Origin: a virus
Length of the DNA stretch: 28,807 nucleotides
Direction: 5' to 3' (one strand)
Virus record (IMG/VR): IMGVR_UViG_3300022200_001239
Coordinates: 1-28,807 of that record
The position numbers were made by a program, and so were the translations under genes. Below, one piece after another: positions 1 through 6,471 of the stretch. The notes beneath the pieces are model-generated. The model had not been told where the DNA came from. It was given only the letters and a program-made list of their open reading frames with translations, and ran no database searches. Every line of letters begins with the position of its first letter. The stretch's first letter is position 1.

Positions 1-137
1 GATTGGGTAATAATGCGGATGAGTTAATGACTGCTTCGCAGTTATTTGACAACATCGTAATACGCCCGATGCAAGAAACCATTCTTGACGGCTTGGACAA
101 GATCCTGGCTTACAACGACATCTCTTTGAATCTATAT
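1..137. repeat. Left copy of terminal redundancy (circle junction)
   Basis: Bases 1-137 match 28671-28807 with an offset of 28670. The two copies differ only at position 2 (A against G) and position 11 (T against C); 12-137 are identical. Both differences fall on third codon positions of the portal gene and are synonymous. The simplest reading is an assembly of a circular or circularly permuted molecule whose ends were not trimmed. Confidence 0.95.
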
Positions 138-857
138 TTCAAGACCCTTCAGCCCATTGAGTTCACCAATGCCACGATAACGGACAAGCAAACGATTGAA
201 GAAGAAACAGGCGTTAAGATGTCAAGCCAAGCTCCTACTTTTAGCAAGGAGGAGGAAAGTGCTTGGATTGAAGAACTGCGGGGAAAGGGAGAGGTCATTG
301 ATTTAAACGAATGGGAACTCATCTCCGATGAGGTAGTCAATGACCCAGACAATGAGGATTCCCACCTCTCCAAGCAATACAATTTTGGCGTTGAGGATTA
401 CTCCGATGCGGAAGGCGAAAGCCGATTTGATAGCGGTCTTTACAAAATACGTTATGCCTATACCCGCAATTTGAGTGCTAACTCTCGTAGCTTTTGTCGA
501 GAGATGGTAAGTGCTGCTAATGATGGGGTTGTATTCCGCAAGGAGGATATTGATATGATGTCTTTCTCTGGTGTCAATGGACAGTTCGCCCCTAAAGGGC
601 GTAACGTCTATTCCATTTGGAAGTGGAAGGGAGGCGCATACTGCCATCACGCCTGGAGGCGTTTGGTATATTTCCGTAAGAGAAATAACAAAGGAGAATT
701 TTTGCCAGATGCTGGTTTAGCAAATGACAAAGTAGTAAGTACAGAAGCTGCTATCAAAGCAGGAGTACCGAGCAAGAAGCTAAATCCAAGTGCTTGGGAT
801 GAAGCACAAACCCGACCAATTGACACACCTAATAGAGGCTCATTAAAGAATAAATAA
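1..857 (+). CDS. Portal protein, C-terminal half (gene continues from the window's end)
   Basis: This is the C-terminal 284 or so residues of the portal protein, the dodecameric ring at the capsid vertex through which DNA is packaged and ejected. The reading frame is open at the window edge; the TTG at 3 is an internal Leu codon, not a start. Joined through the 137-base terminal repeat to the frame starting at 27752 it stays in phase and gives a 591-residue protein, a plausible portal length. The segment just inside the repeat (LGNNADELMTASQLF) and the preceding GIKDQSG are what I expect of portals from Bacteroidota phages. The last 80 or so residues are polar and probably flexible. Stop TAA overlaps the next ATG by one base. 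The identification rests on family resemblance and context. Confidence 0.8.
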   Translation, partial: LGNNADELMTASQLFDNIVIRPMQETILDGLDKILAYNDISLNLYFKTLQPIEFTNATITDKQTIEEETGVKMSSQAPTFSKEEESAWIEELRGKGEVIDLNEWELISDEVVNDPDNEDSHLSKQYNFGVEDYSDAEGESRFDSGLYKIRYAYTRNLSANSRSFCREMVSAANDGVVFRKEDIDMMSFSGVNGQFAPKGRNVYSIWKWKGGAYCHHAWRRLVYFRKRNNKGEFLPDAGLANDKVVSTEAAIKAGVPSKKLNPSAWDEAQTRPIDTPNRGSLKNK

Positions 858-1357
858 TGGCAACGGCACTATTCATAACACGACAGGATATCGTTCGCAA
901 CACGGCTCTTGGGGGCAATGTAGATACGGACAAGTTCATCCAATTCATTAAGATCGCCCAGGAGATACACGTTCAAAACTACTTGGGAAGTAAGCTCTAC
1001 GATAAAATTTCGGCAGACATCATTGCCGGAACACTATCTGGCAACTACTTGACATTGGTTAACACCTACGTCCAACCCCTTTTGATTCATTTCGCAATGA
1101 TGGAATATTTGCCGTTTGCAGCCTATACCATCGGCAACGGAGGGGTATACAAACACCAGAGCGAGAACTCTGCGAGTGTGGACAAGACAGAAGTTGACTT
1201 CTTGATTGAGAAGGAGCGTAAGATTGCGGAGTTCTACGTCCGCAGATTTGTCGATTATATGACCTACAACCAATCATTGTTCCCAGAGTACTACGCCAAT
1301 GTCAATGACGATATGTACCCCGATCAAGATGTTCAATATAGCGGATGGGTATTATGA
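857..1357 (+). CDS. Putative head-tail connector (DUF6712-like)
   Basis: A 166-residue protein directly after the portal, starting at an ATG that overlaps the portal stop (TAATG). It is mainly helical, with a Tyr-rich acidic C-terminus, and resembles the helical adaptor proteins that dock under the portal and are often annotated DUF6712 in Bacteroidota phages. Position after the portal supports a connector role. I see no catalytic motif. The family assignment is from memory of the pattern, not from a search, and a different virion role is possible. Its stop overlaps the next small ORF by four bases (ATGA), which suggests coupled translation. Confidence 0.5.
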   Translation: MATALFITRQDIVRNTALGGNVDTDKFIQFIKIAQEIHVQNYLGSKLYDKISADIIAGTLSGNYLTLVNTYVQPLLIHFAMMEYLPFAAYTIGNGGVYKHQSENSASVDKTEVDFLIEKERKIAEFYVRRFVDYMTYNQSLFPEYYANVNDDMYPDQDVQYSGWVL

Positions 1358-1449
1358 GCAAGAAGCGAAACTACGAACCCAAGAAGGTCAACGTACTAAA
1401 GCTAAAAAGTTATTTAATTAAGAAAGGCAACGATGGCAAACGCAATTAA
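1354..1449 (+). CDS. Small basic protein, 31 residues
   Basis: A 31-codon ORF that begins at an ATGA junction with the connector gene and ends inside the start of the next gene (1433). It is very Lys/Arg/Asn-rich, with a short hydrophobic SYLI stretch. ATGA coupling is the normal junction in this genome, which favours real translation, but the length is too short for confidence. The DNA in its 3' half contains a GTTATTTAATTAAG motif (1409-1422) that recurs before other genes, so part of this ORF may simply be leader sequence for the 1433 gene. Confidence 0.35.
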   Translation: MSKKRNYEPKKVNVLKLKSYLIKKGNDGKRN

Positions 1450-1651
1450 TTGGGGGGAGATATACTGCTCCACCTATTTCGGAGACGAGGACTACAACAC
1501 CCGCACTTTAGGGGGTGATGGTGTTCCCGCTTGTTTTGATAATGCGTTTACCTATGCGGAGGCTTTTGCTATTCGCGTTGCAGCTGATGGCGGAACGCTG
1601 GAAGGCTTTGTTTGTTTGGAGAATGCGATTGACGCTTTAAACTATAATTGA
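1433..1651 (+). CDS. Hypothetical virion-region protein, 72 residues
   Basis: A small acidic protein (72 aa) rich in aromatic residues and Gly, with three Cys residues, between the connector and the tail fibre gene. No signal peptide or membrane segment is visible. Short proteins with an N-terminal NWGEIYCST-like stretch occur next to fibre genes in related phages as far as I recall, so a minor tail or fibre-associated role is a guess. Start ATG 1433 lies ten bases after the recurring GTTATTTAA motif; the stop is two bases before the ATG of the fibre gene. Confidence 0.6.
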   Translation: MANAINWGEIYCSTYFGDEDYNTRTLGGDGVPACFDNAFTYAEAFAIRVAADGGTLEGFVCLENAIDALNYN

Positions 1652-1653
1652 TT

Positions 1654-3474
1654 ATGAGTTCATTTTTTGACGATGCCTCTTTGGTAATGATTCCTTCGGG
1701 ATACAAGGACGGCAAGGTCTATTCAGTAAAACCAACAAGCGGAGCTGGTGATTTAACCTTCACCCGTAACAGTAACGCCACAAGGGTAGATGCCAACGGG
1801 TTGGTGGAGAAGGTGCGTACAAATAGCCTCTTGCAGAGTAATACTTTTGATACTACTTGGGCTATAACAAGAAACGAACTCACTCCAAACGCTATAACTG
1901 CTCCAGACGGAACACCTACGGCATACAAAACTGCTGCCAATGCTAATATTGTAGCTAATTCATCACGGATATATCAAAACATTTCAGTTAGTGGTGTAAA
2001 CACTATTTCTATTTATGCTAAAGCGGGAGAGATTACCGAAATGCTTTTGTATGCAATAGGGGCTAACGATGGTGCTTATTTTGATATTTCCAATGGTTCT
2101 TTTGTTAGTTATTATCTTGGAAGTACCGCTATTGATTATGACATTATTGATTTAGGCAATGGGTGGCATAGGTATTCTTTAACATTTAATACGGGAATTA
2201 CACGCTACGAAATCTACCTATCAAAAAGTGGAAATTATGTTTCAGATTACACACTTGGCGAAGGTTTTTATATTTGGCACTCACAAGCAGAGCAAGGGTT
2301 AGTAGCTACGGACTACATTGAAACCACTACAACGGCAATGAGTGAGTTTGCGGGTGTTACCGCCTCAAGCGTTGCGGATGTTCCCCGCCTTGACTATTCG
2401 GGGGATTGCCCTTCGTTGTTGCTTGAGCCTCAAAGGACAAATTCTTGTGCATTTAGTGAGTTCATAGGTTCTTACTTTTTCTACGCCAATGCAAGCGCTA
2501 CGAATAACGCAACAACTTCACCCGAAGGCGTAACGAACGCAGCAAGTATTATCCCCGATGCAACAAACTACATTCATCAAATAGCATCCTCAAACATTAC
2601 GGCAAGTGGTTCATTTACTTTATCCGCTTTTGTAAAAGCGGGAGAATTAAACAAGGTGGCGATTCGTGAAAATTATGCAACGGGAGCATATGCTTCGTTT
2701 GATTTATCTACGGGAACAAAGATTGAAGATAATGTCAGCGGTGATGCATTTATTGAGTCGTATGCCAACGGTTGGTATCGCATAGGCGTAACCTATACAT
2801 ATAGCGGAAACATTCGCTTGGGTATCAATTTACTTTCTAATTCCTATACAACGGGCAATCCATCAAGCGGTGCAACTTATTGGAGTAGCAACGGAACGGA
2901 CAAATTGTATGTATATGGTTTGCAATGCGAATTAGGAGCGACATACCAAACATCCTACATCCCCACCTACGGTACTACGGTAACTCGCTTGGCTGACTCT
3001 TGTAGCAAGACGGGTATATCTTCCTTAATTGGGCAGACGGAGGGGACTATTTACACGGAGGTGAATTTCAGCAAACTAACGGGTACTGTTCCGCGTGAGT
3101 GGTTTATTATTTCGAACGCCACCACTTCGGCTACTTCGGATTGGATAACTGTTTCAACAAGTGGAGCTGGTACGAACTTACTTCGGGCTCGTATTGCACA
3201 ATCGGGAACAATAAAATACGACAAACAATACTCACTCCCCTCCGCTGGAGTTTACAAAATGGCACTTGCTTATAAATCGGGAGATTGTGAATTGTATGTG
3301 AATGGTTCAGCTGTCGGAACTGTTGCTACCAATTCGGCTTTTACGCTGTCAATGGATAGAATTATTACATCTTTTACCAGCGGTACTTTTGAATTAGGCG
3401 ATGGCCTAAATCAAGCTCTCCTATTTACGACCCGCCTTTCCAACGCTGACCTTGCAAACTTGACTGCATTATGA
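1654..3474 (+). CDS. Tail fibre / receptor-binding protein with duplicated beta domains and LamG-like C-terminus
   Basis: A 606-residue protein (start ATG 1654, two bases after the previous stop; an in-frame TTG at 1648 is the alternative). Residues about 56-224 and 262-444 are two copies of one domain. Each opens with an RTNS / RTNSC segment, then an xISIYAKAGE / TLSAFVKAGE strand, an AYFDIS / ASFDLS strand, an NGWHRYSLTF / NGWYRIGVTY strand, and closes with an aromatic strand followed by a YIxTxxT segment. Such units look like carbohydrate-binding jelly rolls. Residues about 464-606 resemble a concanavalin/LamG-like fold (WFIISN, CELYVNG, LLFTTRLSNADL). Ser/Thr-rich, no signal peptide. Likely the distal fibre that recognises the host surface; binding specificity cannot be read. 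Confidence 0.65.
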   Translation: MSSFFDDASLVMIPSGYKDGKVYSVKPTSGAGDLTFTRNSNATRVDANGLVEKVRTNSLLQSNTFDTTWAITRNELTPNAITAPDGTPTAYKTAANANIVANSSRIYQNISVSGVNTISIYAKAGEITEMLLYAIGANDGAYFDISNGSFVSYYLGSTAIDYDIIDLGNGWHRYSLTFNTGITRYEIYLSKSGNYVSDYTLGEGFYIWHSQAEQGLVATDYIETTTTAMSEFAGVTASSVADVPRLDYSGDCPSLLLEPQRTNSCAFSEFIGSYFFYANASATNNATTSPEGVTNAASIIPDATNYIHQIASSNITASGSFTLSAFVKAGELNKVAIRENYATGAYASFDLSTGTKIEDNVSGDAFIESYANGWYRIGVTYTYSGNIRLGINLLSNSYTTGNPSSGATYWSSNGTDKLYVYGLQCELGATYQTSYIPTYGTTVTRLADSCSKTGISSLIGQTEGTIYTEVNFSKLTGTVPREWFIISNATTSATSDWITVSTSGAGTNLLRARIAQSGTIKYDKQYSLPSAGVYKMALAYKSGDCELYVNGSAVGTVATNSAFTLSMDRIITSFTSGTFELGDGLNQALLFTTRLSNADLANLTAL

Positions 3475-3836
3475 GATTCTTAAAATACGAGTTTAAAAAC
3501 CCAACGGCTTGGGAGACGGCAAAGGCCGAGATTGAAATCACCGATTCGGAGGGCAACGTATACTACGACCCCTCAAAGGTGGTAGCCGTACACTATATCG
3601 GCAACCTATGCGATAAATGGGGCGAGGATGCTGAAGGCAACCCCGTCTGTGAGATCCTAAACCCCAATATCTGCGTGGATGTTATTTGGACAAACGACCA
3701 GCTTCCATCTTGGGAGGCTTCTATTGTATGGGTTAAGCCTTGTGGCGTTCACATCTTCGCTGGATGGGAGGCTGCTTATACGGCTGAATACTGCGCTCTT
3801 TACCCCGACTATTGCAATCCTCCCGTTGAGCTTTGA
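3471..3836 (+). CDS. Hypothetical protein downstream of the fibre, 121 residues
   Basis: A 121-residue acidic protein starting at an ATGA junction with the fibre gene. It has six Cys residues and many Trp residues, no membrane segment, and several short beta-like stretches. Its position directly after the fibre, with overlapping codons, suggests a fibre tip or fibre-assembly partner, but nothing in the sequence proves that. The stop codon overlaps the TTG start of the next gene. Confidence 0.55.
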   Translation: MRFLKYEFKNPTAWETAKAEIEITDSEGNVYYDPSKVVAVHYIGNLCDKWGEDAEGNPVCEILNPNICVDVIWTNDQLPSWEASIVWVKPCGVHIFAGWEAAYTAEYCALYPDYCNPPVEL

Positions 3837-4207
3837 AAAGAGTAAAACATCTGAAAAAAGTTTGGCTATATTACGATAGCCAACCTACTGAAATTACCCT
3901 TGCCTTGTGCTTGGGTGTTTTAGTATTCCCCGTAACCTACTTGGAGTTGGGCTTTAGACCCGTTCTTCAATTTATGAGTTTGTTTGCTGGGATTTTTCAG
4001 TTGTATTGCGTAGGAGGTAACGACCCCAAGTGTAGGGAGATTGCTTCAGTTTGGACTCTTGGTTGCTTTTTGACTGTTTTGCTTCAGTATGCCTATTGCG
4101 GTTATTTGATGAAATCACCTACTCATTGGGGGTGGGCGGTGTTGGCAATATCAAGTTTTGGCACATTGCGCAGAATTAAAATGGAACGACTGACTCGTGG
4201 AAAATAA
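3833..4207 (+). CDS. Multi-spanning membrane protein at the head of the lysis cassette
   Basis: A 124-residue membrane protein with a basic N-terminus and about four hydrophobic segments (residues roughly 21-40, 44-61, 71-92 and 97-110), ending in a basic tail. The start is TTG 3833, forming a four-base TTGA overlap with the previous stop; no earlier ATG exists in frame. Its place before the coiled-coil membrane protein, the holin candidate and the endolysin suggests a lysis or membrane-modifying role. It could be an additional holin or antiholin, but the family is not recognised. Confidence 0.5.
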   Translation: MKRVKHLKKVWLYYDSQPTEITLALCLGVLVFPVTYLELGFRPVLQFMSLFAGIFQLYCVGGNDPKCREIASVWTLGCFLTVLLQYAYCGYLMKSPTHWGWAVLAISSFGTLRRIKMERLTRGK

Positions 4208-4484
4208 TTTAGTAACAATAATCCTTGCCATTGTTGGCGTTCTCGGAGGGGCGGGTGCTTGGCAGTTTTACGCAAAGAAAATAGAATTGAAATACCAAGC
4301 CAACAAAGAGGACAATAAGGAGCAGAACTTGTTTCGAGATCAAATCCTTCAAGAACTTGAAAGGGTAAAGACCGAGTTGGCTAACGCCAATTCTCAAGTT
4401 TTATCTCTTACGGCAGAGGTATCTACCTTGCGGGAGCGAGTGCGGAATTTGGAAATTGAGAACGATAGGCTGAAATCACGATGA
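4197..4484 (+). CDS. Membrane-anchored coiled-coil protein
   Basis: A 95-residue protein with an N-terminal membrane segment (residues about 5-22, rich in Ile/Val/Gly) followed by a long charged helix with Leu/Val heptads (about 45-93), so a short anchor plus coiled coil. The start is GTG 4197, overlapping the previous gene by 11 bases. This topology is that of an inner-membrane spanin (Rz-like), although small proteins of this type in Bacteroidota phages usually have no assigned role. Its stop overlaps the holin candidate's ATG (ATGA). Confidence 0.55.
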   Translation: MENNLVTIILAIVGVLGGAGAWQFYAKKIELKYQANKEDNKEQNLFRDQILQELERVKTELANANSQVLSLTAEVSTLRERVRNLEIENDRLKSR

Positions 4485-4699
4485 AAGATTGGTTTAAAAA
4501 ATTAGTTGGCGTGGGGGATGATGTATCCTCCAAGCGTGTTATTGGGGTGCTTGGTGCTTTGGTTTTGATGGGAACGATGATAGCCAATTCCTTTTCACCC
4601 CAAGAAATTGCTCCCAGCAAGGAGCTTGTAGAGGCCGTTGAATACCTAACCATCGCAATGTTCTTTGGAACTGCGATTGAGAAATTTGCAAAAAAGTAA
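4481..4699 (+). CDS. Putative holin
   Basis: A 72-residue protein with two predicted membrane helices (about residues 20-37 and 50-66) separated by a short polar loop containing Pro, a basic amphipathic N-terminus and a Lys-rich C-terminus. This is the usual layout of a class II holin: both tails cytoplasmic, with a hairpin that opens the membrane and releases the endolysin. It lies one small gene upstream of the M15 endolysin, which has no export signal and therefore needs a holin. ATGA junction before, TAATG junction after. Confidence 0.6.
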   Translation: MKDWFKKLVGVGDDVSSKRVIGVLGALVLMGTMIANSFSPQEIAPSKELVEAVEYLTIAMFFGTAIEKFAKK

Positions 4700-4827
4700 T
4701 GGCAAAGACACAAACCGTTACCTCCTATGTGAGCAATAGCAAGAAACGAAGAAAACACTCCAAGCAAGAAAGCTCCAACAAGAAAAGCAAAAGCTACAAG
4801 AAACCCTACAAGGGGCAAGGCCGATGA
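4699..4827 (+). CDS. Small Lys-rich protein, 42 residues
   Basis: A 42-residue ORF between the holin candidate and the endolysin, coupled on both sides (TAATG before, ATGA after). About a third of its residues are Lys or Arg, interspersed with Ser/Tyr/Gln and no acidic residue apart from one Glu. Strongly basic microproteins occur in the same place in related phages as far as I recall. It may bind nucleic acid or the negatively charged membrane surface. No function is assigned. Confidence 0.5.
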   Translation: MAKTQTVTSYVSNSKKRRKHSKQESSNKKSKSYKKPYKGQGR

Positions 4828-5246
4828 CAAAGAACTTCACTTTAGCGGAACTGACAAAAACGAATACGGGGCTTCCTAACGCACTTCCCGACCATTTGAA
4901 GGAAAACCTACAAGCCCTTGCAGATAATGTCTTACAACCCGCAAGAGATGCTTTAGGAGCGATTCAAGTAACAAGTGGCTATCGCTCACCCGAAGTCAAT
5001 GTCAAGATTGGAGGTTCAAAGACCTCCCAGCATTGCTTGGCTCAAGCTGCTGACCTAAAGTTCAAGGGAGGTAATGACGTTCTTTTTAATTGGATTAAGG
5101 ACAATACCGACTTTGACCAACTGATTTGGGAGTTTGGCACGGATGATGCTCCAAGCTGGGTTCACGTTTCCTATTCCCCAAGACACCGCAAACAAATACT
5201 CAAAGCAAAAAAAATAAATGGACGAACCAAATACCTCCCCTTTTGA
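4824..5246 (+). CDS. Endolysin, peptidase M15-type (zinc D-Ala-D-Ala carboxypeptidase-like)
   Basis: A 140-residue peptidoglycan peptidase of the M15 family that cleaves peptide cross-links during lysis. The N-terminus (NFTLAELTKT) and VTSGYRSPEVN are typical of the M15_3 group. Likely zinc ligands are H70 in SQH, D77 in AADL and H114 in WVHVS. The usual S-x-H-x-x-G-x-A-x-D motif has Ala where Gly is normal. There is no signal peptide, so release depends on a holin. The length is that of a single catalytic domain without a cell-wall-binding module. It starts at an ATGA junction; its stop is overlapped by the spanin ATG (TGATG). Confidence 0.85.
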   Translation: MTKNFTLAELTKTNTGLPNALPDHLKENLQALADNVLQPARDALGAIQVTSGYRSPEVNVKIGGSKTSQHCLAQAADLKFKGGNDVLFNWIKDNTDFDQLIWEFGTDDAPSWVHVSYSPRHRKQILKAKKINGRTKYLPF

Positions 5247-5331
5247 TGATTGGCTCAATGACTTGGAAGAAATTCCCGTTAACCCGACTTGCTCTATTGA
5301 TAATCCCGAGTGCGATTCTTGCGGTAGTTAG
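5218..5331 (+). CDS. Possible nested small Cys protein overlapping endolysin and spanin
   Basis: A 37-codon ORF in a third frame that starts inside the endolysin's 3' end and runs under the spanin's signal-peptide coding region. It encodes an acidic peptide rich in Asp/Glu/Pro/Asn ending in a Cys cluster (C-x6-C-x2-C-G-S). The composition looks protein-like rather than like a random frame shadow, and I have a weak recollection of similar endings in related phages. It is unproven; the overlap alone could produce it. Confidence 0.35.
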   Translation: MDEPNTSPFDDWLNDLEEIPVNPTCSIDNPECDSCGS

Positions 5332-5683
5332 TGGATGCGGTGGTGCGAAAAGTATCCAACAGAGTGTAGTTGTAAGGGATACGGTGATTGTAACAAAGGA
5401 GCGAGTCCTTCACGACACGCTGACAATCCGAAAGGACACGATTCTGTTCCAAGATCGCGTAAAGGTAGAGGTTAAGTATTTACCTGGAGAGAAAATGATA
5501 GTTGAGGCAGAATGCCCCTCCGATACGGTGAAGGTTCAAACCATCAAGATTGTGAACCAACCCATCATCGAGAAGAAAAGAAAACTTACTTGGGAAGGGT
5601 TGCTTGGATGGACGATTGCCATCCTCTGTATCTTGGTTATCCTACGACAACTCATCCAACAATTAATCAAAAAGCTGTTTTAA
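5246..5683 (+). CDS. Putative unimolecular spanin (lipoprotein with C-terminal membrane helix)
   Basis: A 145-residue protein with a basic start, a hydrophobic stretch and a lipobox (V-S-G-C, Cys31), so probably an outer-membrane lipoprotein. The middle part is rich in alternating Val/Thr/Asp/Lys, as in extended beta strands. A basic KKRK stretch precedes a C-terminal membrane helix (about W116-L133). A lipidated N-terminus and an inner-membrane C-terminus in one chain is the layout of u-spanins such as T1 gp11, which fuse the two membranes in the last step of lysis. The start is ATG 5246 (TGATG with the endolysin); ATG 5258 is also possible and keeps the whole signal peptide. Confidence 0.65.
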   Translation: MIGSMTWKKFPLTRLALLIIPSAILAVVSGCGGAKSIQQSVVVRDTVIVTKERVLHDTLTIRKDTILFQDRVKVEVKYLPGEKMIVEAECPSDTVKVQTIKIVNQPIIEKKRKLTWEGLLGWTIAILCILVILRQLIQQLIKKLF

Positions 5684-5779
5684 GGTGCTTTTCGTGCGTT
5701 TTAAGCCACTTAATATAGCCGAGTGGTATGTGCGTATAGGTCAATGGGAGAAAGCCTCTTAAATCAAAGATTCCTGGAA

Positions 5780-5813
5780 AGAGGCCAAAAAGCCTCTGGG
5801 TGAATTTTTTTTT
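5780..5813 (+). terminator. Probable terminator after the lysis cassette
   Basis: AGAGGC (5780-5785) can pair with GCCTCT (5792-5797) across a CAAAAA loop. The hairpin is followed after seven bases by a run of nine T (5805-5813). The gap between stem and T-run is longer than ideal. An upstream GCCTCTT (5754-5760) can pair with the same AAGAGGC arm, giving a competing structure. Confidence 0.45.
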
Positions 5814-5854
5814 AAAATTATTTGGTGGATAGTACTTTGTTTCATATTTTTTAC

Positions 5855-5891
5855 AACTTAACTTGAGTTATATAACTTAACTTAACTTAAC
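5855..5891. repeat. AACTT pentamer array around a palindrome
   Basis: AACTT occurs twice in tandem (5855-5864) and three times in tandem (5874-5888, then AAC). Between and over these lies AGTTATATAACT (5866-5877), a perfect 12-base palindrome, extendable to 18 bases (5863-5880) with one mismatched pair. A further ACTTAACT lies at 5934-5941. Iterated short units plus a palindrome suggest protein-binding sites (operator or origin iterons). Confidence 0.6.
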
Positions 5892-5913
5892 TACCCCCCC
5901 TTATAGGGGGGTA
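5892..5913 (+). other. G/C hairpin next to the repeat array
   Basis: TACCCCCC (5892-5899) pairs with GGGGGGTA (5906-5913) around a six-base loop (CTTATA), giving an eight-base-pair stem. No T-run follows, so it is a poor intrinsic terminator. It could be a cruciform, a protein site or a leader hairpin. Confidence 0.5.
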
Positions 5914-5941
5914 TAGTATTAGTTAGTATATTTACTTAACT

Positions 5942-6109
5942 ATGACTAAAGAAGAAAAGAGAAAGCATTGGGATCGTATCGAGCGAGGCGAGATACCAGA
6001 TGACTACCAAAACCCCTTCCTTTCCCATTTTGGGTTTATGGACTACCCATTGGATCATCACCAAGAGAAAACAAGAGAACGACTAAAAAAAAGATATGGC
6101 TGTGAATAA
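5942..6109 (+). CDS. Small hypothetical protein, 55 residues (first early gene)
   Basis: A 55-residue highly charged protein that starts right after the control region. The N-terminal half is basic and acidic in alternation (KEEKRKHWDRIERGE), followed by an aromatic, His-rich middle and a Lys/Arg-rich end. No known motif. As the first ORF after the repeat array it is likely expressed early; host-takeover proteins are often of this size, but this is only position-based inference. Confidence 0.55.
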   Translation: MTKEEKRKHWDRIERGEIPDDYQNPFLSHFGFMDYPLDHHQEKTRERLKKRYGCE

Positions 6110-6203
6110 TCACGAGGGTTGGCATTTTATTTATTGGGATGAAAACCCTAACTTTACCAACGATGACACCAAAGTACTACATAGGCAAACACAAAGGCAT
6201 TGA
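6096..6203 (+). CDS. Possible small ORF, 35 residues
   Basis: An ATG-started ORF that overlaps the 3' end of the 55-residue gene by 14 bases and the 5' end of the next gene in another frame. The peptide is Trp/His/Asn-rich with no known motif. Its start position fits the overlapping style of this genome, but if the next gene starts at 6139 the overlap would be long. Weakly supported. Confidence 0.25.
   Translation: MAVNNHEGWHFIYWDENPNFTNDDTKVLHRQTQRH
6101..6109 (-). other. DnaA-box-like nonamer
   Basis: TGTGAATAA on the + strand is TTATTCACA on the - strand and fits the TTATNCACA DnaA-box consensus. It lies about 200 bases after the AACTT array. About one such match is expected by chance in a genome of this size, so only the location and the presence of a DnaA-like gene make it notable. 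Confidence 0.25.
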
Positions 6204-6471
6204 AGCCTTTGACGTTGTATTGGACTTCCAGGAGGACAACTACAACCTTGGCACGGCAATAACCTATCTACTCCGTGCCGGAAAGAAACCAAACAATCCA
6301 ATGGCTCAAGATATCCGAAAGGCTATCGCCCATTTGGAAAAAGAACTTGAACATCAAACCCGCAAATCCGCAAATCACCTTGAGTACTTCGAACACCATA
6401 CCTCATCCGCAAAACTCAAAGACGATGGAATGGCATTACTATACCAACAAATCAACAAAGAGAAAGATTGA
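6139..6471 (+). CDS. DUF3310-like protein
   Basis: A 110-residue protein matching the DUF3310 pattern found in many phages: a YYIGKHKGIEAFDVV segment (residues 13-27), then NLGTAITYLLRAGKK (36-50), then DIRKAIAHLEKEL (58-70). The family is sometimes annotated as a nucleotide kinase-like protein, but its activity is not established. The C-terminal 40 residues are polar and overlap the next gene. ATG 6163 (residue 9), just before the conserved part, is an alternative start. Confidence 0.7.
   Translation: MKTLTLPTMTPKYYIGKHKGIEAFDVVLDFQEDNYNLGTAITYLLRAGKKPNNPMAQDIRKAIAHLEKELEHQTRKSANHLEYFEHHTSSAKLKDDGMALLYQQINKEKD

Larger units (their letters stand above)
5684..5941. other. Non-coding control region between late and early genes
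   Basis: This 258-base gap is the only sizeable stretch without a gene. It holds, in order: the competing hairpins around 5754-5813, an A/T-rich stretch (5804-5853), an AACTT repeat array with a palindrome (5855-5891), a C/G hairpin (5892-5913) and an A/T-rich leader into the first early gene. A replication origin, an early promoter with operators, or both are reasonable guesses. A GCCGAGTGGTA stretch near 5719 resembles a tRNA D-arm, but no other tRNA element fits. Confidence 0.55.

Noticed and set aside
3-857. Portal C-terminal frame as a complete gene starting at TTG 3
   Set aside because: The repeat at the window end shows that this codon is internal; the real start is ATG 27752.
5713-5790. 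tRNA-like stretch (GCCGAGTGGTA)
   Set aside because: It resembles a D-arm, but no matching acceptor stem, anticodon arm or T-arm could be placed.
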